The translations under genes and the position numbers were made by a program. From positions 1 through 64,000 of the forward strand of contig NZ_PTIY01000006.1 of the NCBI RefSeq assembly GCF_002934365.1: a stretch of 64,000 nt of DNA, in the 5' to 3' direction. Below are positions 53,086 to 62,048 of the stretch, one piece after another. Under the pieces are notes generated by a model. The model was not told the origin of the DNA. It did no database searches and worked only from the letters and a program-made list of their open reading frames with translations. Numbering within the stretch: the first letter of the stretch is position 1; every line of letters begins with the position of its first letter. This stretch comes from Methylobacter tundripaludum. Its GTDB lineage: Bacteria > Pseudomonadota > Gammaproteobacteria > Methylococcales > Methylomonadaceae.

Positions 53086-53765
53086 TTAGTGTCCTTATTT
53101 AATAATTCGAGCATGAGCTCCGCTGCCGACTGCTCGGCTTTTTTCCTGGAATTTCCCATGCCGATACAAGACTCTGTCGTTAATGGCGTTGTGCACTTAA
53201 CTTTGAAGGTTTGCTCATGTGCAAGCCCCGACATGGTCATTAAGGTGTAATCCGGCAGATCCATTTTTTTTGACTGCATTAATTCCTGTAATTGGGTTTT
53301 AGGATCTTTCTGCCAATTATCCAGCGACAAGCTTTTCAGCTTTTCCGCAAACATCTGCAAGATCCATTGCTGGCAGGCATCCATGCCCTGGTCGTTGTAC
53401 AGCGCGCCGATAATGGCTTCCACCGCATCGGACAGGATCGAATCGCGGCGAAAACCTCCGCTCTTCAACTCCCCTGAACCCAGCAGCAAATAATCACCCA
53501 GCTGATGCTTTCTGGCCAACTCCGCCAGTGAACTCTGATTGACCAGGCTCGCTCTTAACCGGCTCAAAACGCCTTCGCTGGCACCCGGAAACAACTCATA
53601 TAACTTATGGGCGATCACAAAACCCAAAATTGAATCGCCTAAAAACTCCAAACGTTCATTATTGCTCGAACCTGCGCTTCGATGCGTTAAAGCCATAGTA
53701 AAAAGCCGGGGATTATTGAACGTCAGGCCCAGCTTTTTAGATAATACTTCAGGCTTTTTTATCAC
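53082..53765 (-). CDS. rnc: ribonuclease III
   Basis: A 227-residue dsRNA endonuclease. The catalytic signature ERLEFLGDSILGFVI, the second acidic site DAVEAIIGALYNDQG, and a C-terminal dsRNA-binding domain (DPKTQLQELMQS; GMGNSRKKAEQSAAELML) are all present. Overlaps era and the DUF4845 gene by four bases each. Confidence 0.97.
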   Translation of the reverse strand: MIKKPEVLSKKLGLTFNNPRLFTMALTHRSAGSSNNERLEFLGDSILGFVIAHKLYELFPGASEGVLSRLRASLVNQSSLAELARKHQLGDYLLLGSGELKSGGFRRDSILSDAVEAIIGALYNDQGMDACQQWILQMFAEKLKSLSLDNWQKDPKTQLQELMQSKKMDLPDYTLMTMSGLAHEQTFKVKCTTPLTTESCIGMGNSRKKAEQSAAELMLELLNKDTK

Positions 53766-54139
53766 TTCTGTCCGACCTCGAAAGAGTCATGAAACTCGGC
53801 TAATGCGCTCAGGTTGCCGACCAATTTCACAACCGTCTCATACTCGATATCCACCTTCACATAATCGCCATGCCTGACGACGGTAATATCGTCCTGGTTA
53901 ACATCGTAGACGTAATTGATGTTAAAACGCTTGGTCAAGCTATCCCTGATTTCAAATTCGCTAAGCGTTTGCAGATCGGGCATTTGTTTTAACGCCTCCA
54001 GAGCGCTCTTTACCTTGCCGTGATCCAGGTAAATAGGGACTATCTTAAGTGTCAATAAGGTAAAAAATCCGATCAAGCCCAAAACAAAAACAAGCGAGAT
54101 CAAGGTCAAGCCTTGCTGACGTCCAGGTGTTAAATTCAT
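53762..54139 (-). CDS. DUF4845-family membrane protein
   Basis: A 125-residue protein with one N-terminal membrane helix (GLTLISLVFVLGLIGFFTLLTLKIVPIYLDH) and a periplasmic domain. This family sits between lepB and rnc in many gammaproteobacteria. The N-terminus resembles type IV pilin-like segments. Function unknown. Confidence 0.9.
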   Translation of the reverse strand: MNLTPGRQQGLTLISLVFVLGLIGFFTLLTLKIVPIYLDHGKVKSALEALKQMPDLQTLSEFEIRDSLTKRFNINYVYDVNQDDITVVRHGDYVKVDIEYETVVKLVGNLSALAEFHDSFEVGQK

Positions 54140-54183
54140 TCTTTTCTCCAGATGATTTATGAAAAAACCAAGTATAGTGCAGT

Positions 54184-54960
54184 TTATTTCAGCGCTGTGC
54201 CAATACGGTCAAGGTTCACACCTTTATATTGCCAATCCCAGCTCATCCAGATAAAAAAAGCTTGTCCAACCAGATTTTCTTCGGGAACCGTGCCCCAATA
54301 ACGGCTGTCATTGCTGTTATCGCGGTTGTCGCCCATCACAAAATAATTCCCCTCCGGCACCACATAAACACCCTCGGCTGAAAGCGCTCCGCTCCTGATC
54401 AAAATACTGTGCTCAATACCGGTCAAGTCTTCCAGCAAGTGCTCATTCCCGGTCATATCCTCGCCCTGGCCTACACCCTGATAGCGTCCCAAAGACACTT
54501 GATTGATCGGCTGCCCGTTGATATGTAGTTTTTTATCGTAATAAGCAACCCGATCGCCCGGCAAGCCGATCACACGCTTGATGTAATCGACAGTCGGATC
54601 TTTAGGATAACGAAAAACGACAATATCCCCGCGCTTGGGTTCATTCAGTTCAATGATTTTTTTGTTGATAACCGGCAAACGTATGCCGTAAGTGAATTTA
54701 TTAACCAGAATAAAATCACCTATCAGTAAAGTCGGCATCATTGATGCCGAAGGGATGCGGAAAGGCTCGGCAATGAAAGAGCGCAGCAATAACACGATCA
54801 ATACGACCGGGAAAAAAGACCGTGCATACTCTACCAGTATAGGTTCATGTTCTTCATCGAAAATCTCCCCCCTCGCTTTGAGCACCAGCAAATACCCGCC
54901 CCAAATTACACCGGTAACCAGCGTGGCGACGGCAAGAAAAAAGGAAAAATCGTAGTCCAT
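54184..54960 (-). CDS. lepB: signal peptidase I
   Basis: A 258-residue inner-membrane peptidase with two N-terminal helices. The catalytic Ser lies in IPSASMMPTL, the Lys in DYIKRVIGLPGDRV, and box E is FVMGDNRDNSNDSRYWG. It cleaves exported pre-proteins. Between it and lepA lies a 178-base gap with a 12-unit heptamer array. Confidence 0.96.
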   Translation of the reverse strand: MDYDFSFFLAVATLVTGVIWGGYLLVLKARGEIFDEEHEPILVEYARSFFPVVLIVLLLRSFIAEPFRIPSASMMPTLLIGDFILVNKFTYGIRLPVINKKIIELNEPKRGDIVVFRYPKDPTVDYIKRVIGLPGDRVAYYDKKLHINGQPINQVSLGRYQGVGQGEDMTGNEHLLEDLTGIEHSILIRSGALSAEGVYVVPEGNYFVMGDNRDNSNDSRYWGTVPEENLVGQAFFIWMSWDWQYKGVNLDRIGTALK

Positions 54961-54985
54961 GTTTTTAAATTTAGATTAGGTTAAG

Positions 54986-55069
54986 GGCTAAAGGCTAAAG
55001 GCTAAAGGCTAAAGGCTAAAGGCTAAAGGCTAAAGGCTAAAGGCTAAAGGCTAAAGGCTAAAGGCTAAA
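54986..55069. repeat. perfect heptanucleotide tandem array, 12 x GGCTAAA
   Basis: Twelve uninterrupted copies of GGCTAAA (84 bases) on the plus strand; in the lepB sense the unit is TTTAGCC. The array lies 25 bases upstream of the lepB ATG, within the lepA-lepB gap. Its unit length and copy number equal those of the pyrF array, and in both cases the sense strand has the form TTTNNCC. Confidence 0.97.
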
Positions 55070-55105
55070 AATTGAACGGCTTATTAAATCCAAGCGCAAG
55101 CTTTT

Positions 55106-55133
55106 TTACCTTTAGCCCTTCACCTTTTGCCTG
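55106..55133. repeat. degenerate inverted heptamers facing the array
   Basis: TTTTACC, TTTAGCC, CTTCACC and TTTTGCC follow each other just past the lepA stop, in the opposite orientation to the GGCTAAA array, so CCTTTAGCCC can pair with GGGCTAAAGG of the array. This could give a hairpin in the lepA-lepB mRNA. Confidence 0.55.
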
Positions 55134-55138
55134 TTTTT

Positions 55139-56938
55139 TTATTCTTTATTAAGCTGCAAAACGGCCAGAAATGCTTCTTGAGGAATCTCAATATTGCCGA
55201 CCTGTTTCATCCGTTTCTTACCGGCTTTTTGTTTTTCCAGCAGCTTTTTCTTACGGCTGATGTCGCCGCCGTAACATTTCGCAATCACGTTCTTCCGCAT
55301 CGCTTTAACGGTGGACCGAGCGATAACCTTGGAGCCAATCGCCGCCTGTATTGCAACCTCGTACATTTGCCGCGGAATCAGGTCTTTCATCTTTTCAACC
55401 AAATCCCGGCCCCGATTTTGGCTCAGGTCGCGATGCACGATGATAGACAGCGCATCCACTTTCTCGGCATTAATCAACACATCCAGTTTGACCAGCTCGG
55501 CCGGCTGGAAACGCAGGAACTCGTAGTCAAACGATGCAAAGCCGCGGCTGACCGACTTTAAGCGATCGAAAAAATCCAGCACCACTTCGCTGAGCGGCAT
55601 TTCATAATGCAGCGATACCTGTCTGCCGACGTACTGCATGTCTTTCTGCACGCCACGCTTTTCTATGCACAACGTGATCACGCCGCCCAAATAGGTTTCA
55701 GGAACCAGGATATTGGCCCGGATAATGGGTTCCCTGATTTCCTTGATGGTCCCCATATCAGGCAACTTGGCCGGATTATCGATCATCAGAACCTGTTCGT
55801 TCTGGGTGATGACCTCATAGATAACGGTAGGCGCCGTCGTGATCAGATCGACATCGTATTCCCTTTCCAAACGCTCCTGCACAATTTCCATATGCAGCAT
55901 GCCGAGAAAACCGCAACGGAAACCGAAGCCTAAAGCCTGCGAGGTTTCCGGCTCAAAATACAAGGAAGCGTCGTTCAGGTTTAACTTCTTCAGCGCCTCG
56001 CGCAAATCCTCGTAATGATCGGAGCTGACCGGATACAAGCCGGCAAAAACGCGCGGCTGAACCTTTTGAAACCCGGTGAGCTGCTCAGCAGCCGGGTTAT
56101 CCGTCCAGGTAATGGTGTCGCCGACCGGCGCGCCGAAAATGTCTTTGATACCAGCCACGACATAACCGACTTCGCCGGTATTTAGAATATCCTTTTCCAG
56201 CCGTTTGGGGGTAAAAACGCCGACCTTTTCGGCGATAAACGACTTGCCGGTGGACATGATGGTGATCTTTTGCTTCCTGCGGATACTGCCGTGCATAATC
56301 CTGACCAACGACACCACGCCCAGATAACTGTCGAACCAGGAATCGATAATCAACGCCTGTAACGGACCTGCCGTGTCGCCTTCAGGCGGCGGAACTTTCA
56401 GCACCAATTGCTCCAGCACATCCTGCACACCCAACCCTGTTTTAGCGCTGATCATCAGCGCCTCGTCGGCCGGGATGCCGATCACCTCTTCGATCTCATT
56501 CTGCACCCGCTCGGGCTCGGCAGAAGGCAAATCGATTTTATTCAACACCGGCACCACTTCGAGCCCCTGCTCTATCGCCGTATAGCAGTTAGCGACGCTT
56601 TGCGCCTCGACGCCCTGAGCCGCATCGACGACCAGCAGCGCGCCTTCGCAAGCCGCCAAAGACCTGGAAACCTCATAAGAAAAATCGACATGCCCCGGAG
56701 TATCGATGAAATTAAGCTGATAGGTCTCGCCGTCTTTCGCCTTAAAATCCAGCGTGACGCTTTGCGCTTTAATGGTAATGCCGCGCTCTTTCTCAATATC
56801 CATCGAATCGAGCACTTGCGCGGACATTTCCCTGTCGCTCAGGCCGCCGCAGATTTGAATGAAACGATCAGCAAGCGTCGATTTTCCATGATCGATATGC
56901 GCGATAATGGAAAAATTTCTTATATGTTTTAAATCCAC
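55139..56938 (-). CDS. lepA: elongation factor 4 (LepA)
   Basis: A 599-residue translational GTPase that back-translocates ribosomes or aids 30S biogenesis. G1 [14 protein letters not shown]2 [27 protein letters not shown], and the LepA-specific C-terminal domain [18 protein letters not shown] with QEAFLAVL at the end. Start and length are canonical. Confidence 0.97.
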   Translation of the reverse strand: MDLKHIRNFSIIAHIDHGKSTLADRFIQICGGLSDREMSAQVLDSMDIEKERGITIKAQSVTLDFKAKDGETYQLNFIDTPGHVDFSYEVSRSLAACEGALLVVDAAQGVEAQSVANCYTAIEQGLEVVPVLNKIDLPSAEPERVQNEIEEVIGIPADEALMISAKTGLGVQDVLEQLVLKVPPPEGDTAGPLQALIIDSWFDSYLGVVSLVRIMHGSIRRKQKITIMSTGKSFIAEKVGVFTPKRLEKDILNTGEVGYVVAGIKDIFGAPVGDTITWTDNPAAEQLTGFQKVQPRVFAGLYPVSSDHYEDLREALKKLNLNDASLYFEPETSQALGFGFRCGFLGMLHMEIVQERLEREYDVDLITTAPTVIYEVITQNEQVLMIDNPAKLPDMGTIKEIREPIIRANILVPETYLGGVITLCIEKRGVQKDMQYVGRQVSLHYEMPLSEVVLDFFDRLKSVSRGFASFDYEFLRFQPAELVKLDVLINAEKVDALSIIVHRDLSQNRGRDLVEKMKDLIPRQMYEVAIQAAIGSKVIARSTVKAMRKNVIAKCYGGDISRKKKLLEKQKAGKKRMKQVGNIEIPQEAFLAVLQLNKE

Positions 56939-57080
56939 TTGGTTTTCAACTTGTTATGGTAGTGTTAATGCATGGCGCCAAACATTGTCGTAATCGTATT
57001 TGCACACCTGTGTCAGCCTGCATTGTAACAGATTTAGACCTGTTCAAAGCCAATGTTGAGGGATATTGCGCACATTAGCC

Positions 57081-57902
57081 TCACTGATTTTGGGGCGTAA
57101 CATCATCATTACCCGGCTTCGCCGTCTCCGCAGTTACTCCCAACCAACTGTATATCCGCTTAACAACCAAGCCTTCATCATGCAGATAAGCATGGCCTTC
57201 ATCGTCGATTCTAATCTGCCGGTAACCCGCATTTTCTTTTGCCGCCAAGCGCCTGTCCCTGGCGCTTTGTGTAACATCAGGCACATCTACCGCACCATAA
57301 ATATCCAGCATCGGAATATTGATTTTTTTGATAAATTCCAGCGTTTGACCTGCTTTGTTGTCGGTAATCGGCGCCGGCAGACTGATAGTCACCAGCGCTT
57401 TAATATCCAGCCCCTGCTCACTGAGCGCATAAACACTCATCAGTCCGCCCAGCCCATAACCGGCCACAATGATATTTTCCGCGCCACCGCTCCTTGCATA
57501 GTCGATTCCGGCCCGAATCCGCGCCGCCGCCTCAGGAAACAACGCATAATAATCTTCCTGTCCAGCACCGACTTCCCTGAGCGGCATTTGCAGCGAAAGC
57601 GTCGCCCAGTTATGCTCGGGCAAAAAAACTCTCAAGCCGTAAATCAGCGGCCGCTGATCGGGATGCCCCCCCATATCATGGAGAATAATAACGACCCCTT
57701 TCGTGCCGGCTTTTTCGGTTTCGGTATAAACACCGAGGAATTTTTTTTCACCGGACTCCAGCCAGAGCGCCTTACCGATAGTCAGCGTCTTGTTAATGCC
57801 TTCGGCAAAATCGGCTTCCCGCTTTTCATCGCCGGCCCAACAGACATCGCCAAGCAAGTAGCCCATGCACAGCACAAAAACAACAGCCCTAAGCGACTTC
57901 AT
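57081..57902 (-). CDS. DUF3530-family alpha/beta-hydrolase-like exported protein
   Basis: The protein of about 273 residues has a signal peptide (MKSLRAVVFVLCMGYLLGDVCWAG) and an alpha/beta-hydrolase-like core: GVVIILHDMGGHPDQ, the nucleophile-elbow position IIVAGYGLGGLMSV (Gly-Tyr-Gly-Leu-Gly, with Tyr instead of Ser), and DDEGHAYLHDE with the late His. The missing nucleophilic Ser suggests a non-hydrolytic member. The open frame runs up to 58055 inside the upstream permease gene, but a GGAGTGAGCC site before the ATG at 57902 fixes the start. It is five bases downstream of the permease gene. Confidence 0.82.
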   Translation of the reverse strand: MKSLRAVVFVLCMGYLLGDVCWAGDEKREADFAEGINKTLTIGKALWLESGEKKFLGVYTETEKAGTKGVVIILHDMGGHPDQRPLIYGLRVFLPEHNWATLSLQMPLREVGAGQEDYYALFPEAAARIRAGIDYARSGGAENIIVAGYGLGGLMSVYALSEQGLDIKALVTISLPAPITDNKAGQTLEFIKKINIPMLDIYGAVDVPDVTQSARDRRLAAKENAGYRQIRIDDEGHAYLHDEGLVVKRIYSWLGVTAETAKPGNDDVTPQNQ

Positions 57903-57906
57903 CGGC

Positions 57907-58962
57907 TCACTCCAGGCCGTAAAAATCGCTGTAGCGATATAAATCATGCACATGCCGTAACAACACCATAATGACCGACGCAACCGGCAATGCCAGCAGT
58001 ATGCCCAGAAAGCCGAACAACTGGCCTCCGGCCAATACTGCGAACATAACCGCAACCGGATGCAGGCCGATTTTATCGCCCACCAGCATCGGCGTTAACA
58101 CCATGCCTTCCAGCGATTGTCCGATGATGAAAACAATACCGACCGGCACCAGTTGTATTAAGTCATGAAATTGCACCAAGGCCGCCACGCAGGCCGTAAC
58201 GATACCGACAATCGACCCCAGATAAGGCACGAAACTGACCAACCCGGCCAACATGCCAATCAACAAAGCCAAATCGAGGCCGGTCATCCACAAGCCGATA
58301 CTGTAAATACAGCCCAAGGCCAGCATGACATAGAACTGCCCGCGGACAAAAGCCGCCAATACCGTATCGACTTCGCGTGCCAACTTGGAAGCGGTGGGCG
58401 CGACACGCCGGGGCAATAAATCGTGGATTTTGGCAATCAGACCGTCCCAATCGCGCAATAAATAGAACGTGACCACAGGGATGAGCAGCAGGTTCATCAG
58501 CCATGCGGCTATCACCCCCCCGGAATGCGAAACCGAGCTCATGACCGTTGCGGCAATGCCGCCTGCTTGCTCCCAATGGCCTTTAATCAGATTAATAATC
58601 TGGCTAAGATTAACCGGCCTGATGCCCAGGTGAAACCGCCGCTGCAACCAGGGAATGACGGTCTCATTGAGCCATGCGACATAGGCGGGCAGGTTGCTTA
58701 CAAAATGCTCGACCTGGTATTCCAACAGCGGCACAAGCAGCAATAAAACCAATGCCAAAACCAGCGTCATCACGGCAAAAACCACCAACACGGCCTTGGT
58801 TCTGGATAATTGATAGGTTTCCAGCTTATCGGTTAACGGATCGCCGAGGTAAGCCAACATCGCTGCAAACGCAAACGGCATCAATACCGGGGCCAACAGG
58901 TAAACCAACCAAGCCGAACCTGCGATAAAAGCGAAAACCAGCCATTTTTGTGAATCGGTCAT
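57907..58962 (-). CDS. AI-2E transporter/PerM-family permease
   Basis: A 351-residue inner-membrane protein with about eight helices and the family's long central extracellular segment. Typical stretches are MLAYLGDPLTDKLE, LLRDWDGL, GIVFIIGQSLEGMVLTPMLVGDKIGLHPV and a C-terminal LPVASVIMVLLRH. Family members export small molecules, peptides or ions. Co-transcribed with the DUF3530 gene (four-base gap). Confidence 0.92.
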   Translation of the reverse strand: MTDSQKWLVFAFIAGSAWLVYLLAPVLMPFAFAAMLAYLGDPLTDKLETYQLSRTKAVLVVFAVMTLVLALVLLLLVPLLEYQVEHFVSNLPAYVAWLNETVIPWLQRRFHLGIRPVNLSQIINLIKGHWEQAGGIAATVMSSVSHSGGVIAAWLMNLLLIPVVTFYLLRDWDGLIAKIHDLLPRRVAPTASKLAREVDTVLAAFVRGQFYVMLALGCIYSIGLWMTGLDLALLIGMLAGLVSFVPYLGSIVGIVTACVAALVQFHDLIQLVPVGIVFIIGQSLEGMVLTPMLVGDKIGLHPVAVMFAVLAGGQLFGFLGILLALPVASVIMVLLRHVHDLYRYSDFYGLE

Positions 58963-59109
58963 TACAAAACCTCAATGCAATATGTATCTGTGTAGTTTAG
59001 TACCGCCAATTACCGCCGCCGCAACAGGAAGAACAACCGATATGATTGGCGCAATAAATGTTCGCCGCATTCCTTTTGCAGTCTAACTGCGTATAAAGCC
59101 ATATCGATA
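58963..59109. other. left part of a 579-base gene-free stretch
   Basis: The stretch 58963-59541 between the permease and the cold-shock-domain gene holds MITE-like copy C (59110-59256), a terminator (59491-59522) and otherwise nothing I recognise. A 71-codon frame on the minus strand at 59254-59469 has no homology I can name and no ribosome site. Confidence 0.5.
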
Positions 59110-59256
59110 TTAAGGATCGTGCATAAATTAATTTAGGCAATTACCATGAAGAGCATGAAGGGCATGAAGACTTAAACCTTTCATGCCGCTTCATGTCCTT
59201 CATGGTTAAAAAATGAAAAATAAAACTTGCTCAAGTTATTTCATGCATGTTTCTTA
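59110..59256. repeat. MITE-like palindromic element, copy C (ACCATGAAG family)
   Basis: The left end TTAAGGATCGTGCATAAATT and the right end (TCAAGTTATTTCATGCATG...TTCTTAA) are imperfect inverted repeats. The inner palindrome is ACCATGAAGAGCATGAAGG opposed to CTTCATGTCCTTCATGGT. The left 45 bases match copy B almost base for base (GTGCATAAATTAATTTA, then GGCAA versus AGCAA). Confidence 0.75.
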
Positions 59257-59490
59257 ACAAACTCGTCCATTGCAAAAATAAGCGGCAATCGAACCGGTTT
59301 TTTTAGGACTTATCCGTTCCAGTGCGCAGGTCAACCGCCATGAACGCTTAATGCCGTCCTCCACCAGAATCGGCGCAGACATCGCCTCGACAGGCGTATG
59401 ATGTAAAAAAGCGCTCCAACGCCTTGTTGCAGAACTTTTCATAACTACGGGTAGAAAGTGCCGTAGCACCGTGTATTCAATCGCTTATAA

Positions 59491-59522
59491 ACAAGCCGAT
59501 GCTTTCTGCCGCATCGGCTTGT
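59491..59522 (-). terminator. terminator of the cold-shock-domain membrane protein gene
   Basis: ACAAGCCGATGC and GCATCGGCTTGT are perfect 12-base arms with an 8-base loop, followed by TTTATA on the minus strand. It lies 20 bases past the stop codon of the gene at 59542. Confidence 0.8.
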
Positions 59523-59541
59523 AGAAAAACTTCCCCTACGA

Positions 59542-59880
59542 TTACGGCGCCAGATTGAGCGCAACAACCGCAGCCGCGATAGCCACTAAGGCCAGTATTA
59601 TCAGCACAATAGTGCCTTTCTTCGTACTGAAAAAATTAACTGGTTTATCTTCCAGAATTTCCACGCCTTCAATATAGGCATTAACCGCTTTGAACTTGCC
59701 CCGATTATCTCTTGCTACCTGGTAATGAATAACATCGCCGGTCAACGGGCGGCGACTCGTTCCCTTAAGCGCCGAAATATGAATAAAAATATCTTTTCCT
59801 CCATCATCAGGGCTGATGAAACCAAACCCTCGATCTTCTTTCCATGTTTTTAAAACTCCCTTAATCATTGTCTTTGTCAT
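59542..59880 (-). CDS. cold-shock-domain protein with C-terminal membrane anchor
   Basis: The 112-residue protein has an N-terminal cold-shock domain (GVLKTWKEDRGFGFISPDD, KDIFIHISALKG; RNP1 and RNP2 intact) joined to one C-terminal hydrophobic helix (GTIVLIILALVAIAAAVVAL). It would tether an RNA-binding domain to the inner membrane. Related proteins carry a DUF1294 multi-helix region; here only a single helix remains. A 12-base-arm terminator follows. Confidence 0.85.
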   Translation of the reverse strand: MTKTMIKGVLKTWKEDRGFGFISPDDGGKDIFIHISALKGTSRRPLTGDVIHYQVARDNRGKFKAVNAYIEGVEILEDKPVNFFSTKKGTIVLIILALVAIAAAVVALNLAP

Positions 59881-60026
59881 AAAATTTCTTTTGTTGTTTT
59901 TAGCCTTGTCCGCGCGAATGGATAAAAAGCGCCAGCCGTTTTACAGCTGTTTTTACGAAGCCTACAGCGAGTACCTGCTGTTTTATCGTTTAGCGAATCC
60001 AATCTCCGGCGCTTATAAAACAAATA

Positions 60027-60057
60027 ATCCCGGTTAGATACAAGATCCAGCCGGGAT
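60027..60057 (-). terminator. possible terminator after the 60068 gene
   Basis: ATCCCGG (60027-60033) and CCGGGAT (60051-60057) form a short stem with a 17-base loop, just past the stop of the minus-strand gene at 60068. It is weak. Confidence 0.4.
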
Positions 60058-60067
60058 ATTTCGTGGC

Positions 60068-60427
60068 CTAGATTTGTTTCTTTATGATGACCTTATCATC
60101 GATAATCAACTCCGATATTCCGCCCAAAGACGCATGCAATGTACATGATGCCGTTTTGAACCCTTTTTCACCCACCCATTTCAACGTCACATAGGTTTCC
60201 TTATCGCTCTCGACTTCGGAAGGGAAAAATACCTGCTCCCCTGTTTGCTCCTTGATTTTTGGCGGACACTTTTCATTTGCCATGGTTTGCATTGCAACAT
60301 TGTTTCTAATCTTAGCCGCAGCTTCGACTTGCTCAACAGGCTGATCTTCCTTACTTAAGCCAACCATAACAAAACCCATTACAAAAACGGCAATAACAGC
60401 CAGCATTATTTTTTGTGCTTCAGACAT
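60068..60427 (-). CDS. small membrane-anchored or exported protein of unknown function
   Basis: About 119 residues with one N-terminal hydrophobic helix (KIMLAVIAVFVMGFVMVGLS) and a small C-terminal domain containing two cysteines (EKCPPKIKEQ and FKTASCTLHA) that could form a disulfide if periplasmic. The GAGGAGAG ribosome site places the start at 60427 (MSEAQKIML) rather than at the first in-frame ATG at 60460. No family recognised. Confidence 0.7.
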   Translation of the reverse strand: MSEAQKIMLAVIAVFVMGFVMVGLSKEDQPVEQVEAAAKIRNNVAMQTMANEKCPPKIKEQTGEQVFFPSEVESDKETYVTLKWVGEKGFKTASCTLHASLGGISELIIDDKVIIKKQI

Positions 60428-60548
60428 TTTTCTCTCCTCATTGTGACAATCGCCAACCATTTTACAGGTTGACCTGCGTATTTACCTTAAAATTCTATGA
60501 ATGCAATCCATCCTCAACAATTTGCCTGCATTGTTGGCGCAACGCCTT

Positions 60549-61085
60549 TTAAAACTCAATCCCCTGTTCCGCCTTGATGCCTTGTTCATAAGCATGTTTT
60601 ACTTTGACCATTTCGGTTACGGTATCGGCGCAATCGATGACCTCAGGCGCCGCATTGCGGCCCGTCAAAATCAAATGCATCCAGGCCGGTTTTTCATCGC
60701 GAATGAAATCGGCTATTTCCTGGCCAGAAATCCAATTATAGCCGCAGCAGTAATTGATCTCGTCCAGCAGCACCACGTCGAATTCTTCAGACAGGATCTT
60801 GGCTTTGCTAAACTCCCAAATCTCCCGGCTGGTTTTAATATCCTGCTCAGGATTTTTAGTATCCCAAGTAAAACCGTCGCCCAAGGCATGCCATTCGATA
60901 TTATCAAAGCGTTCGGCGGCTTTTTGTTCGCCGGTTTGCCATTTCCCCTTAATATACTGGACCACGCAGATTTTCATATCCCAGCCTGCGGCACGGAACA
61001 CCATACCTAAAGCACTGGAAGACTTTCCCTTGCCTGAGCCGGTATTGACCAAAACCAGCCCCCGTCGTCTATCTCTCGACTTCAT
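60549..61085 (-). CDS. cobO: cob(I)yrinic acid a,c-diamide adenosyltransferase (CobO/BtuR type)
   Basis: An enzyme of about 178 residues that adenosylates corrinoids in cobalamin synthesis or salvage. The P-loop NTGSGKGKSSSALGM, VVQYIKGKWQTGE, VVLLDEINYCCGYNW and LILTGRNAAPEVIDCADTVTEM are family hallmarks. The frame can be opened at 61184, but sequence before MKSRDRRRGLVLVNTGSG is not conserved-looking and the core starts at 61085. No other cob genes and no cobalamin riboswitch were recognised nearby. Confidence 0.93.
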   Translation of the reverse strand: MKSRDRRRGLVLVNTGSGKGKSSSALGMVFRAAGWDMKICVVQYIKGKWQTGEQKAAERFDNIEWHALGDGFTWDTKNPEQDIKTSREIWEFSKAKILSEEFDVVLLDEINYCCGYNWISGQEIADFIRDEKPAWMHLILTGRNAAPEVIDCADTVTEMVKVKHAYEQGIKAEQGIEF

Positions 61086-61579
61086 AACACCATTCCGTAA
61101 TTTGAGTATACATAAGAACTCTCGTCTTATAGCGACCGGCATTATCGCCTGAATCCAGTTAAAATCAAATGTCTGGCTTTGCACCGCACGCGCTGTTCAA
61201 TCACGGAGCCGGATTTGCAGAACAGTTATTTCTAAACGCGCATGACATTGCCGTCATCAGGGACAGGAGGACCGGAACCGGGTTACAGCGGAATTTTCCA
61301 GCTAATGTTCAAGATGCGCGCGGTGGTAAAGCGGCGCTCGCAAAGATTTGAGGGATTTAAATGACTTCTACGCCGCCGCAATCGATTTTTGCGGCCCTTA
61401 TAGTTTGTTAGCGACCAACACGGACGGCCTATTTTTATGGCGAGCGATGAGGATTATATACCATCGTGGTGTATTGAGATTTGATGCCTGTTTTTTGATA
61501 ACACAGAGTTTGATACCTTGCCGTGCTTAGTTTTATTTTATAAGCACCGCTAAAATCGGCGCAGTGGCATCGATTAGCA
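61086..61579. other. gene-free stretch between cobO and a small coiled-coil gene
   Basis: 494 bases with only short frames on either strand. On the minus strand around 61300 a fragment (ERRFTTARILNISWKI-like) might be the remains of a coding sequence, but I cannot assign it. No RNA or repeat recognised. Confidence 0.4.
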
Positions 61580-61897
61580 CTATTTTTTTTGCGCATCGCG
61601 GGCGCTTAACACCTCAAACTCAAGTTTTATGGCCCGCTGCACCCATACATCGCATGATAGTTTAAGTTTCCAGTTTTCCCGCTTTAACTTATAAATGTAC
61701 TCGTTAGAATCTTTTAGATGGGACTCTATCACCTTAAGCTGGCTTTCAATCTCACCCAGAGTTTGAGTATTTCGTTTCAATGTTTCACGCAGCAAATGCT
61801 GAGCATGCTTGCTTTCGTTTAATTCAATTATTTTTTGATTTATTTCACTTTCAAGCTGCTCTATCTTGGTCACGCAAACTCCCCCGGCCATCGCCAT
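61580..61897 (-). CDS. small coiled-coil protein of unknown function
   Basis: 105 residues. From about residue 10 to 80 the sequence is a continuous charged heptad-like helix (KIEQLESEINQKIIELNESK ... SQLKVIESHLKDSNEYIYKL), consistent with a coiled coil. There is no signal peptide or membrane helix. An alternative GTG near 61873 would start at VTKIEQLE and remove the unconvincing MAMAGGVC leader. It lies downstream of the chemoreceptor gene on the same strand. Confidence 0.6.
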   Translation of the reverse strand: MAMAGGVCVTKIEQLESEINQKIIELNESKHAQHLLRETLKRNTQTLGEIESQLKVIESHLKDSNEYIYKLKRENWKLKLSCDVWVQRAIKLEFEVLSARDAQKK

Positions 61898-62048
61898 AAA
61901 ACTGCGGTATTGAAGCGGTTGTTCGATTCCTGTTTTTTATGCCCCGGATTACCTGATGCTCTGAATACCTGATGTTATGGTGCAAATAATTCCGTTATTT
62001 ATTTGCACCTTATACATGCCCCAAAAACGCCAAACCGGACCTATCGAA

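Noticed and set aside
59254-59469. 71-codon minus-strand ORF between MITE copy C and the cold-shock-domain gene
   Set aside because: It starts and ends in repeat/terminator sequence, lacks a ribosome site and shows no family features.
61086-61300. Cobalamin riboswitch upstream of cobO
   Set aside because: No B12-box (GCCACTG-type) sequence is visible in this stretch.
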